A stretch of 64,000 nt of DNA from SLSG01 sp964477035 (GTDB lineage Bacteria; Bacteroidota; Bacteroidia; Bacteroidales; UBA7960): positions 162,046 through 226,045 of the forward strand of contig CAYZCW010000005.1 of the NCBI GenBank assembly GCA_964477035.1, in the 5' to 3' direction. The translations under genes and the position numbers were made by a program. This document shows, piece by piece, positions 49,813 through 58,059 of this stretch (the stretch's first letter is position 1; the number at the start of each line of letters is the position of its first letter). The notes below the pieces were generated by a model that did no database searches, was not told the origin of the DNA, and was given only the letters and a program-made list of their open reading frames with translations.

Positions 49813-50675
49813 ACCTGCCCCACACACTCCGGATACACCACCCCTCGGGCCTGCTCTACGAGGCCTTCCGGGTGTTTTCGGGGGACCATGAAGAGGCCTC
49901 TCCCTTTCAGTCGGACGGGTTTTTCGAGTTGCTGTGCCGCTGGCCCGGGGCAGAGCCCTTGTTGCTGGTGGCCCTGAAACGCTCCCTGCCGGTCGTGCAG
50001 GAGGTGGAGCAGGACGGAGAGGAGGAAAGCCTGTTTCCGGGCGGGGCGCTGCGCTTCCGGGGCGGCCCGCAAAGGGAGGAACCGGCAGAACCGGATCTTG
50101 AGGGTCCCGGCGGTCCGGGACCAGGGCAGGCGGATGGCCCGGAACCAGCCCCTTCCGATGCCCATGCCCCCCTCCACATTCCCGGCATCGGCCACATCAC
50201 GGGCTCCCTGCTCGCGCTGACCCTTCGTGAGGGAGGCGGGCTGAAAGGATGGCGCAGCACGCGGACGGTCGCGGTATGCGGCCCCCTGCTCGGGGAAGGC
50301 ACGCGCCTCGACCGGGAGACCTGCCTGAGGGTGCTGCTGAATGCCCTGCAGGAGAACGTGAAACGCAACAGCCCGGTCACCCACCTGCTGTATGCGAAGG
50401 ACTGGGGACCCCTGCGGTCCGTTTTTGCAGAACGGGGCTTCCGGGCATCGGACCCATCCGACGAAAAGAAAAGGGCCCTTTTGCCCTCCGACATGCTGCG
50501 GCAGCTGTTTTCTCCAGGGCTTGCCGCCGAAGGCAGGCCGGGCGGCAGGGTTCCGGAGGGAGGACGCCGGCCGCAGACGCATCCTCCGGAGACGGCACCC
50601 CACCCATCCCTGGACACTTTTCATCACCTGCAACAGGTGAACCGTCCCCTGCACTATATGCTGTCTGTACGTTAA
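49809..50675 (+). CDS. FemAB-like protein, N-terminal-type, uncertain
   Basis: A 288-residue protein starting MDLPHTLRIHHPSGLLYEAF. Two segments match the first domain of Bacteroidota FemAB-like/GNAT proteins: IPGIGHITGSLLALTLRE and RTVAVCGPLL (near 135-175), followed by a LLNALQENVKR helix and LRSVFAERGFRA. The expected second domain is missing or replaced by low-complexity Pro/Gly-rich sequence, and CCATCCGACGAAAA lies inside the frame at 50454-50467. It may be a truncated or decaying gene. An antisense ORF of similar length exists but reads as low-complexity. Moderate confidence that the plus frame is coding. Confidence 0.5.
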   Translation: MDLPHTLRIHHPSGLLYEAFRVFSGDHEEASPFQSDGFFELLCRWPGAEPLLLVALKRSLPVVQEVEQDGEEESLFPGGALRFRGGPQREEPAEPDLEGPGGPGPGQADGPEPAPSDAHAPLHIPGIGHITGSLLALTLREGGGLKGWRSTRTVAVCGPLLGEGTRLDRETCLRVLLNALQENVKRNSPVTHLLYAKDWGPLRSVFAERGFRASDPSDEKKRALLPSDMLRQLFSPGLAAEGRPGGRVPEGGRRPQTHPPETAPHPSLDTFHHLQQVNRPLHYMLSVR

Positions 50676-51019
50676 AGAGGGAAAGCGCAACAACTGTTGC
50701 CAGGACCCTCAGGATCATCCCGCTTGCGGCCGGGCGGACCCTCCCGGTCGGTTCATGGCGCCATTCTGACGGAAAAAAGGGCGGCTTCCCTACGGGATAT
50801 TTGATTAATTTTAGGCCTTGGTTTGGAGCCCCCGGCCATGCAGGCGCGACGAAGACGGGCCAAGCCCGGCATCGTGACCTGTGACTGAGGCGGCGAAGCC
50901 GTGCCGGGCCCCGGGCTTTGCGTCCGGGATGATGGCGGGCGGACAGACCAGGGGCGGGGAGCCCCGGAATGGGCCGGGCCCCGAAGGGCAGGTCCCATGG
51001 TATTATCAAATCGATTGGA
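50676..51019 (+). other. GC-rich leader region before cysD
   Basis: 344 bp without a gene. A -7-like box TTGGTTTG (50818-50825) is followed by GC-rich DNA with several possible stems, e.g. GGCGGCGAAGCCG near 50888 and GGGGCGGGGAGCCCC near 50949. It could be a structured leader RNA controlling cysD, but no known riboswitch fold was recognised by eye. Confidence 0.35.
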
Positions 51020-51919
51020 ATGGGTACAACGACACATCTGAAGGTCCTCGAAAACGAAGCCATCTTCGTGATGCGCGAGGTGGCGGCGCAGTTCGAGCGA
51101 CCCGTATTGCTGTTTTCCGGGGGGAAGGACTCCATCGTGATGGTGCACCTGGCGCGCAAGGCGTTTTTCCCATCCCGCTTTCCTTTCCCGCTGATGCACA
51201 TCGACACGGGACACAACTTCCCGGAGACCATCGAGTTCCGCGACTGGCTTGTGAAGGAAACGGGGGCCACCCTCATCGTGGGCAGCGTGCAGGAGTCGAT
51301 CGACAAGGGCCGGGTGAAGGACGAAACGGGTCCCGAGGCCAGCCGCAACGCCCTGCAGACGGTGACCCTGCTGGACACCCTGCGTGAACACCGTTGCGAT
51401 GCGGCCCTTGGAGGCGGCCGGCGCGACGAGGAGAAGGCGCGGGCCAAGGAACGCTTTTTCTCCCACCGCGACTCCTTCGGGCAGTGGGACCCCAAGAACC
51501 AGCGGCCAGAGCTGTGGCACCTGTTCAACGGACGCAAGCACCCCGGGGAACACTTCCGGGTGTTTCCGCTGAGCAACTGGACCGAAATGGACATCTGGCA
51601 GTACATCGCCGCCGAGAACATCCCCATCCCGCAGATCTATTTCACCCACAAGCGCCGGGTGTTCCGGCGCAACGGCATGATCCTGGCCGATACGGGCTTC
51701 ATTACCCTGATGCCGGGGGAGGAGGTGCACGAGACCGATGTGCGCTTCCGCACCATCGGCGATGCCACCTGTACCGGGGCGGTGCTGTCGAAGGCCACCA
51801 CCCTGGAGGAGATCATCGCCGAGGTGGCGGCCGCCCGCGTGACCGAACGGGGGGGGCGCAACGACGACAAACGCAGCGAAACGGCCATGGAGGACCGCAA
51901 ACGGGCCGGTTATTTTTAA
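51020..51919 (+). CDS. cysD: Sulfate adenylyltransferase subunit 2
   Basis: A 299-residue PP-loop protein, the small subunit of ATP sulfurylase that makes APS from sulfate and ATP. Features: SGGKDSIV PP-loop near residue 32-40, MHIDTGHNFPE, GGGRRDEEKARAKER, WTEMDIWQYI, and the C-terminal EDRKRAGYF. Start ATG 51020 gives the standard MGTTTHLK N-terminus; upstream in-frame codons are less likely. The cognate cysN lies 1.57 kb downstream, separated by hipBA; normally they are adjacent. A terminator hairpin overlaps the stop. Confidence 0.95.
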   Translation: MGTTTHLKVLENEAIFVMREVAAQFERPVLLFSGGKDSIVMVHLARKAFFPSRFPFPLMHIDTGHNFPETIEFRDWLVKETGATLIVGSVQESIDKGRVKDETGPEASRNALQTVTLLDTLREHRCDAALGGGRRDEEKARAKERFFSHRDSFGQWDPKNQRPELWHLFNGRKHPGEHFRVFPLSNWTEMDIWQYIAAENIPIPQIYFTHKRRVFRRNGMILADTGFITLMPGEEVHETDVRFRTIGDATCTGAVLSKATTLEEIIAEVAAARVTERGGRNDDKRSETAMEDRKRAGYF

Positions 51920-51930
51920 CCGGATTTTTT
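51906..51930 (+). terminator. Rho-independent terminator overlapping cysD stop
   Basis: CCGGTTA (51906-51912), loop TTTT, TAACCGG (51917-51923), then ATTTTTT. The stop codon TAA (51917-51919) is inside the right arm. It should end cysD transcripts before hipB. Confidence 0.75.
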
Positions 51931-51978
51931 AATACCTTTAGATATTATTTTATTTGTTGATGTGAATTAAGCTTTATT

Positions 51979-52314
51979 GTGGCCAACATATTGTCTGATA
52001 AACACCTTGACCTGGATGCACTCAACCCCCGTGCCATTGCCCGGGATCTGGCCTCGCGGGCAAGGCAGCGCAGGCTGGCCATGAACCTCACCCAGCAGGC
52101 GCTGGCCGACCGCTCGGGGGTCAGCCTGGGCTCGGTGAAGCGGTTTGAAAACAAGCACGAAGTTTCCCTGAAGCATTTGCTGATGATCGCGGTCGTGCTG
52201 GACTTCACGGCGGAGTTTGCTGCGCTTTTTCCCTCGTCGGACTACCAGAGCATCCGGGAGGTGCTGAAGGCTTCTGAGGTACAAAAACGGAAAAGGGGAC
52301 GGAGGAATGCCTGA
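51979..52314 (+). CDS. XRE-family antitoxin/repressor (HipB-like)
   Basis: A 111-residue helix-turn-helix protein: the HTH is at about residues 30-75 (RRLAMNLTQQALADRSGVSLGSVKRFEN), the rest is charged with a basic tail (KRKRGRRNA). As the HipB-like half of a HipBA toxin-antitoxin pair it would repress the operon and neutralise HipA. GTG start at 51979; a TACCTTTA -7-like box lies at 51933-51940. Overlaps hipA by eight bases. Confidence 0.82.
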   Translation: MANILSDKHLDLDALNPRAIARDLASRARQRRLAMNLTQQALADRSGVSLGSVKRFENKHEVSLKHLLMIAVVLDFTAEFAALFPSSDYQSIREVLKASEVQKRKRGRRNA

Positions 52315-53410
52315 GCCGGTCAAACTGGTAAAAGTATTTTTTGGCGGGGAGATTGTCGGACAATTGGCCATGATCCCTGACCGGCGGTGCGTTTTTGAAT
52401 ACGACGCAGGGTGGCTGGAGCGGGGTTTTTCGATCTCTCCTTTCTACCTGCCGCTGAAGAGCGGTCTGGCGACGGCCCGGCATGAACCTTTCGATGGTTT
52501 GTTCGGAGTCTTTTATGACAGCCTGCCGGATGGCTGGGGGAAGCTGCTGATGGACCGCTGGCTGAGAAAACAGGGAAGGGACCCGGGCAGCCTGTCCCAA
52601 CTGGACAGGCTTTCCCTGGTGGGTCGTCACGGAATGGGTGCCCTTGCCTACCTGCCGGACCATGGCCTGGCGACTGATAATGGGGAACAGCAGCCCCTGG
52701 ATTTTTATGCCGGGGAGGTGCAAAAGGTGCTTGCCAATGAAGATACCGGGGCCCTGGATGTGCTTTTAAGAACGGCCGGCTCCTCCGCCGGGGTGCGGCC
52801 CAAGGTGATGGTGACCCTGGAGGGCAAGGAATGGCTGGTGAAGTTCCGTGCAATGAATGACCCTGAAGGAATCGGCGACGTGGAGTACCGGTTCTCTCTC
52901 CTGGCCCGGGAAGCCGGCATCGACATGCCGGAGACCAGACTGTTTCAGGGCAGGTATTTCGGGACGCGACGGTTTGACCTGGACGGGACCGGGCGCCTGC
53001 ATGTGCATTCGGCCGCCGGTTTGCTTTATGCCAGCTACCGGTACCCATCGCTGGACTATATCGGATTGATGAAGGCGGTCCTTGCCCTGACGCGCGACAT
53101 GAATGAGGCGGAGAAGATGTTCAGGCTGATGGTGTTCAATGTGGTTACCGGGAACCGGGACGACCACGCCCGGAATTTTTCGTTCATTTATAAAGACGGG
53201 TCATGGAAGGTGTCCCCGGCCTACGACCTGTTGCCTTCGGAAGGCTTCGGCGGACAGCATACCACCACCGTGAACGGGAAGGGGCATCCGGCGCTGAGTG
53301 ACTGCCTGGAGGTGGCCCGCCAAACAGGTTTTCCGGAAGCCCGGGCCCGTAAAGTGGTTGATCAGGTGCTGGATGCCGTTCCGGAAAACGACAGGGCGGT
53401 CAGGACCTGA
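52307..53410 (+). CDS. HipA-like serine/threonine kinase toxin
   Basis: A 367-residue HipA-fold kinase. Features: N-terminal HipA domain (GEIVGQLAM ... FDGLFGVFYDSLPDGWG), SSAGVRPKVMV nucleotide-binding Gly-rich/ARPK motif near 163-173, catalytic GNRDDHARN (Asp285-Asp286-His287), and SPAYDLLP. HipA toxins phosphorylate tRNA synthetases and arrest growth; the antitoxin HipB is encoded just upstream. Fourth gene in the cysD-hipB-hipA-cysNC arrangement; insertion between cysD and cysN is unusual. Confidence 0.88.
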   Translation: MPEPVKLVKVFFGGEIVGQLAMIPDRRCVFEYDAGWLERGFSISPFYLPLKSGLATARHEPFDGLFGVFYDSLPDGWGKLLMDRWLRKQGRDPGSLSQLDRLSLVGRHGMGALAYLPDHGLATDNGEQQPLDFYAGEVQKVLANEDTGALDVLLRTAGSSAGVRPKVMVTLEGKEWLVKFRAMNDPEGIGDVEYRFSLLAREAGIDMPETRLFQGRYFGTRRFDLDGTGRLHVHSAAGLLYASYRYPSLDYIGLMKAVLALTRDMNEAEKMFRLMVFNVVTGNRDDHARNFSFIYKDGSWKVSPAYDLLPSEGFGGQHTTTVNGKGHPALSDCLEVARQTGFPEARARKVVDQVLDAVPENDRAVRT

Positions 53411-53486
53411 ACAGGGGGAGGCCTGCACGGAGCCGGGGAGGCCAGGCACGGAAATCAGGAACTTAAACAGGATTGATTTGGAAACA

Positions 53487-55418
53487 ATGCATATTCATCC
53501 GACGGATAACAAATACCTGAAAATGGACCTGCTGCGGTTCACCACCGCGGGCAGTGTGGACGACGGCAAGAGCACCCTGATAGGGAGGCTGCTGTACGAC
53601 AGCAAGTCCATCTTCGAAGACCAGCTGGAGGCCATCGAGCTGTCGAGCCGGCTGAGCGGGGAAGAGGGGGTGAACCTGGCGCTGCTGACCGACGGGCTGC
53701 GGGCCGAGCGGGAGCAGAAGATCACCATCGACGTGGCCTACCGCTATTTCGCCACGCCCCGCCGCAAGTTCATCATCGCCGACACCCCGGGCCATGTGCA
53801 GTACACGCGCAATATGGTGACGGGGGCCTCGACGGCCGACCTGGCCATCATCCTGATCGATGCCCGCAAGGGGGTGCTCACCCAGAGCAAAAGACACAGC
53901 TTCATCTCCTCCCTGCTGCAGATCCCGCACATGGTGGTGGCGGTCAACAAGATGGACCTGGTGGACTACGACCAGAAGGTGTTCGAGGACATCGTGGCGG
54001 ATTTCCGCGAGTTCGCCTACCGCATGGACATCGACGACATCACCTTCATCCCCATCTCGGCCCTGCACGGGGACAACATCGTGACCAAAAGCCAGGCCAT
54101 GCCCTGGTATAACGGTCCGACGCTCCTCTACCACCTGGAACACGTGCATGTGGACGCGGCCCGCAACCTGATCGACTTCCGCTTCCCGGTGCAGTACGTG
54201 ATCCGGCCGCACCAGGAGTTTAGGGGGTTTGCCGGCAGGGTGAGCTCGGGCATCGTACGCCAGGGCGACGAGGTGACTGTCCTGCCGTCGCGGCTGACCA
54301 CCCGCATCAGGTCCATCTCGACCTACGACGGGGAGATGGAGGAGGCCAAGGCCGGAGATTCCGTGGTGATCCGCATCGAGGACGAGATCGACATCAGCCG
54401 GGGCGACATGATCGTGCGCTCGAACAACGTGCCGCACTTCTCGCGCTTTTTCGACGCCTACCTCTGCTGGATGAATGCCGAGGCCATGGAGATGGGCAAG
54501 ACGTACTACCTGATGCAGACCACGCGCACCATCCAGGCCGTGGTGCGCAAGATCAGCTACCAGATCGACGTGGACACCATGCACCGTGCTCCGGCGCAAC
54601 GGCTGGAGCTGAATGAGATCGGCCGCGTGAGCGTGGAGACCAGCCTGCCGCTCTACCTGGACACCTACCGCCGCAACGCCGCCACGGGGAGCTTCATCCT
54701 GGTGGACCCCGCCACCAACGTGACGGTGGGGGCGGGCATGGTGCGCAAGGCGGTGCAGTCGGAGCTGAACATCGCCCCCAACGGACTGGTAAGCCATACG
54801 TTCCGGTTCCAGGAGATGCAAACCGGGACAGACAAGGTGGTGGACAGCGACTGGGTGCCCACTTCCATCACCCGCCGGGAGCGGGAACGCCGTTACGGAC
54901 ACAAGGCCATGGTGATCTGGCTCACGGGCATCTCGGGGGCCGGCAAGAGCACCATCGCCCGGAATCTCGAATCGACCCTGTGGAAGGAAGGCAAGCATGT
55001 GGTCATCCTGGACGGGGACCAGTTGCGTAACGGGGTGACGTCGGACCTCGGTTTCAGTGCGGAGGACCGCCGCGAGAACATCCGGCGCGTGGCCCACATG
55101 GCACGGGCCTTCCTGGACAACGGCATCATCGTGATCTGCGCCTTCGTGTCGCCCTACCGCGCCGACCGCGAGATGGCCCGCGAGATCATCGGTCCGACGG
55201 ACTTCACCGAGGTGTACGTCCACTGCGCCCCGGCCATTGCCCAGGAACGCGACCCCAAGGGCCTCTACGAGAAGGCCCGCAAAGGGGAACTGAGCAACCT
55301 GACCGGCTTCGACGGGGTGTACGAGGAGCCGCTCGACCCGGCCATCCGGGTGGATACCGGCAAGCTCAGCGAGGAGGAGACCACCCTGCTGGTGCGCAAG
55401 AGGCTGGTGATCGGGTAG
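53487..55418 (+). CDS. cysNC: Sulfate adenylyltransferase subunit 1 / APS kinase fusion
   Basis: A 643-residue bifunctional enzyme. Residues ~15-450 are CysN, the EF-Tu-like GTPase large subunit of ATP sulfurylase (AGSVDDGKST P-loop, DTPGHVQYTRNM, NKMDLVDYD). From about 470 (HKAMVIWLTGISGAGKST) to the end is APS kinase, forming PAPS. ATG 53487 is used because it starts the standard CysN N-terminus; an upstream in-frame start at 53298 lies within hipA. No strong promoter is seen in the 76 bp after hipA, so expression may come from a hipBA promoter or read-through. Confidence 0.94.
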   Translation: MHIHPTDNKYLKMDLLRFTTAGSVDDGKSTLIGRLLYDSKSIFEDQLEAIELSSRLSGEEGVNLALLTDGLRAEREQKITIDVAYRYFATPRRKFIIADTPGHVQYTRNMVTGASTADLAIILIDARKGVLTQSKRHSFISSLLQIPHMVVAVNKMDLVDYDQKVFEDIVADFREFAYRMDIDDITFIPISALHGDNIVTKSQAMPWYNGPTLLYHLEHVHVDAARNLIDFRFPVQYVIRPHQEFRGFAGRVSSGIVRQGDEVTVLPSRLTTRIRSISTYDGEMEEAKAGDSVVIRIEDEIDISRGDMIVRSNNVPHFSRFFDAYLCWMNAEAMEMGKTYYLMQTTRTIQAVVRKISYQIDVDTMHRAPAQRLELNEIGRVSVETSLPLYLDTYRRNAATGSFILVDPATNVTVGAGMVRKAVQSELNIAPNGLVSHTFRFQEMQTGTDKVVDSDWVPTSITRRERERRYGHKAMVIWLTGISGAGKSTIARNLESTLWKEGKHVVILDGDQLRNGVTSDLGFSAEDRRENIRRVAHMARAFLDNGIIVICAFVSPYRADREMAREIIGPTDFTEVYVHCAPAIAQERDPKGLYEKARKGELSNLTGFDGVYEEPLDPAIRVDTGKLSEEETTLLVRKRLVIG

Positions 55419-55444
55419 GACCTGCGGGTGGCGCCCGGCCGGAA

Positions 55445-55529
55445 TTGTTTACCGCGGCATACAAAAAAGGCTTGAAAGTGTTTGCCGGGATAAACAAAAA
55501 ATGCGGAAATTGTTTGCCCGGGTAAACAA
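55445..55529. promoter_or_regulatory. Three tandem 20-bp palindromes upstream of the ABC gene
   Basis: TTGTTTACCGCGGCATACAA (55445-55464), GTGTTTGCCGGGATAAACAA (55478-55497) and TTGTTTGCCCGGGTAAACAA (55510-55529) share the form TGTTTrCC..GG.AAACA and are spaced 33 and 32 bp, about three helical turns, on the same DNA face. A likely array of operators for a dimeric regulator, between cysNC and the flippase gene. Confidence 0.65.
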
Positions 55530-55573
55530 TTGTACTGAAAAGCAGCCCCTTTTGTTTTAATCAAAGATTGGGA

Positions 55574-57394
55574 ATGAAATCACCAGCACAACGCGCCGTT
55601 GGTCCCAGACTCCGCAAGCTCTGGCAGCTTTTTTCCCGCCGGGAGAAGGCCAAGAGCTTCGGGCTGCTGCTGTTGATGGTGGTCAGCGCCGTGATGGAGA
55701 TGGTGGGCATCGGCGCCATCCCGGCCTTCATCCTGGTGGTGGCCTCGCCCGGCAAGCTGTTTCTGCACCCGCTCTCCGGGCCGGTGCTGGAGTGGCTGGG
55801 GATCGAAACCTCCCGCCAGTTGCTGGTGGTGGGGTCCGTTGGGCTCATCGGGTTTTTTGTGGCCAAGGGCGGGTTGACGATGCTGATCCACTACGTCAGG
55901 ATCCGGTTTGTGCAGCACAAGTTCAAGGAGTTGTCCCATCGCCTGTTCTCCCTATACATGTTCGCCCCTTACTCCTTTCATCTGGGCCGCAACTCTTCCG
56001 AGCTGCTGCGCAACGTGAACCACGAGACCATGGTGGTGATCCAGAACGTGTTCATGCCGCTGATGGGTATTGTGCTGAGCGGGGTGTCGATGGTCTTTAT
56101 CTTCGGACTGCTGGTGCTGGTTGAGCCGGTGTTTTCCCTGGTGGCCGTGACGGGACTGGGTGGCTTCAGCTGGCTTTTCATGCGGGTGATCCGCAAGAAG
56201 ACCGACCGGTTTGGCAAAGATGCGGTGGAGCAGCGCAAGGTAAGCAACAAGGTGGTGATGCAGGGACTGGCCGGTTTGAAGGACATCCGTGTGCTGGGCA
56301 GGGAGGAGACGTTTATCGGGCAATATGCCGATAGCCTCAGGAGGCGCTCGGCAGCCCAGTTTTTTAAAAACATCATCAACAACCTGCAGCGGCCCGTTTT
56401 CGAGGCCATCACCGTGGTGGGCGTGCTGGGACTGGCCCTGGTGCTCACCGCCCGCAACGAGTCGATCGAAAGCATCATCGCCGTGCTGGCCCTGTTCGCG
56501 GCGGCCACCTACCGGCTGATGCCGATTTTCCGTGACCTGATGAACCATGTGACCGAGTTGAGGTACAGCCTGTATTCGATCGACCCGGTGTTTGAGGACC
56601 TGGAGCAGCTCAGGGCCCTGGCCCGGCGGGGTCCTGAGCAAGATGAGGCCCCCCTGCCATTCGAACGGGAGATCGTGCTGAAGGACGTGCGTTATATGTA
56701 CCCGGACTCTTCGGAACAGGCGCTGATTGACGTGAACCTGACCATCCCGCGGGGGCGTGCGGTGGCCCTGGTCGGGGAGTCGGGAGCGGGCAAGACCACC
56801 CTGGTGGATGCCCTGCTCGCACTGCTGGAGATCCAGGGCGGAAGCATCCGGGTCGACGGATCGGATGTGATGGACAGACCCCGCGCCTGGAGGCGGAATG
56901 TCGGATACATCCCGCAGTTCATATACCTGATGGATGACACCCTGCTGCGGAATGTGGCGATGGGCCTGAAGGACGGGGAGATCGACAGAGAGCGGTTCAG
57001 GAGCGCGGTGGACGCCGCCCGGCTCAGCGAGCTGATCGACCACCTGCCAGAAAAAGAGCATACGGTGCTGGGCGAGCGCGGGGTGCGCCTCTCCGGCGGG
57101 CAGCGACAGCGGGTGGGCATCGCCCGGGCCCTGTACCACGATCCCCAGTTGCTGATCATGGATGAAGGCACCTCGGCCCTGGACAACATCACCGAACGCT
57201 ACATCATCGAGGCCATCGACCGCCTCAAGGGCGGCCGCACCGTGATCCTCATCGCCCACCGGCTCACCACCGTCAGGAACTGCGACGTGATCTATCTGAT
57301 GGAGGCCGGCCGCATCACCGACCACGGCACCTACACAGAGCTGCTGCAGCGCAATGCCCGCTTCCGGGAGATGGCGGGGGGGGATGACAAATGA
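55574..57394 (+). CDS. PglK/MsbA-like ABC flippase (ATPase-permease)
   Basis: A 606-residue half-transporter: six N-terminal membrane helices (~15-310) and an ATPase domain (Walker A GESGAGKTT ~400-408; ABC signature LSGGQRQR ~506-513; DEGTSALD). It resembles PglK-type transporters that flip lipid-linked oligosaccharides. It opens a polysaccharide operon with tight overlaps (ATGA with the next gene) and is controlled by the palindrome array at 55445. ATG 55574 is used; ATG 55568 gives two more residues. Confidence 0.9.
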   Translation: MKSPAQRAVGPRLRKLWQLFSRREKAKSFGLLLLMVVSAVMEMVGIGAIPAFILVVASPGKLFLHPLSGPVLEWLGIETSRQLLVVGSVGLIGFFVAKGGLTMLIHYVRIRFVQHKFKELSHRLFSLYMFAPYSFHLGRNSSELLRNVNHETMVVIQNVFMPLMGIVLSGVSMVFIFGLLVLVEPVFSLVAVTGLGGFSWLFMRVIRKKTDRFGKDAVEQRKVSNKVVMQGLAGLKDIRVLGREETFIGQYADSLRRRSAAQFFKNIINNLQRPVFEAITVVGVLGLALVLTARNESIESIIAVLALFAAATYRLMPIFRDLMNHVTELRYSLYSIDPVFEDLEQLRALARRGPEQDEAPLPFEREIVLKDVRYMYPDSSEQALIDVNLTIPRGRAVALVGESGAGKTTLVDALLALLEIQGGSIRVDGSDVMDRPRAWRRNVGYIPQFIYLMDDTLLRNVAMGLKDGEIDRERFRSAVDAARLSELIDHLPEKEHTVLGERGVRLSGGQRQRVGIARALYHDPQLLIMDEGTSALDNITERYIIEAIDRLKGGRTVILIAHRLTTVRNCDVIYLMEAGRITDHGTYTELLQRNARFREMAGGDDK

Positions 57395-58056
57395 GAAGGT
57401 TCAGATACCCCAGGAAGTCTTTTACGGCAAGGCCCAAACTGACGAAAGGCGATCTAAGAAGCTTTGGACGGCGGTTTTCCCGGGAGGGCAGGACCCTGAT
57501 CGTGTTTATTGAGTTTCCCCATGATGGGATGTTTGACAATGTGCATATCCTGCCTCGCTATGAAACGGATTGTGAGCGGTATTATCCTTTGTTGGAAGAA
57601 CTCCCTGAAGGCAGCTTTGACCAGGTGATCGCCATGGGACTGATGGAGCACCTGAAAGAGCCATGGCGGTTGGTCCGGGAGGCATTCCGTATCCTGCGCC
57701 CGGGAGGCAGATTGTATGTCTCAGCGAGTTCCGTTTTCCCGGTGCACCGTGGCCCGGACAATTACTATCATTTCACCCGTTTCGGGATGCGGGAGGTGTT
57801 GTCGGTATCTTCGTGGAAAGAGATGGAAATCAGTGCTTCATGCGGGCCATATAAAACCATTGGGATCCTGCTGCAAAGGATCCTGTTGCAGGCGGAAACG
57901 CGCTTTTTTATCCGACCCCTTACTTACTTGCTGGCGCTGTGCATTCCCCTGTTTGACCGGTTCGTCATCAGGCAATACCACGACAGGAGTTTCTCTGATG
58001 AAGCCCTGACAGACTCGCTGATGCCCAGCAATATCCAGGCCATAGCCACAAAATAA
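57391..58056 (+). CDS. SAM-dependent methyltransferase-like protein
   Basis: A 221-residue protein with a Methyltransf_11-type second half: EGSFDQVIAMGLMEHLKEPWRLVREAFRILRPGGRLYVS (residues ~67-105). The N-terminal SAM-binding glycine-rich motif I is not obvious and the first ~40 residues are Arg-rich, so it may be N-terminally rearranged. It overlaps the flippase stop by four bases (ATGA). Its target is probably a sugar or lipid intermediate of the operon. Confidence 0.72.
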   Translation: MRRFRYPRKSFTARPKLTKGDLRSFGRRFSREGRTLIVFIEFPHDGMFDNVHILPRYETDCERYYPLLEELPEGSFDQVIAMGLMEHLKEPWRLVREAFRILRPGGRLYVSASSVFPVHRGPDNYYHFTRFGMREVLSVSSWKEMEISASCGPYKTIGILLQRILLQAETRFFIRPLTYLLALCIPLFDRFVIRQYHDRSFSDEALTDSLMPSNIQAIATK

Positions 58057-58059
58057 TCC

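Noticed and set aside
49794..50693. 299-codon minus-strand alternative to the 49809 gene
   Set aside because: The minus frame is Arg/Gln/His-rich low complexity; the plus frame has FemAB-like blocks. Kept the plus frame at moderate confidence.
53463..55223. 586-codon minus-strand frame opposite cysNC
   Set aside because: cysN and cysC motifs are unmistakable on the plus strand; the minus frame is His/Val/Arg-rich without domains.
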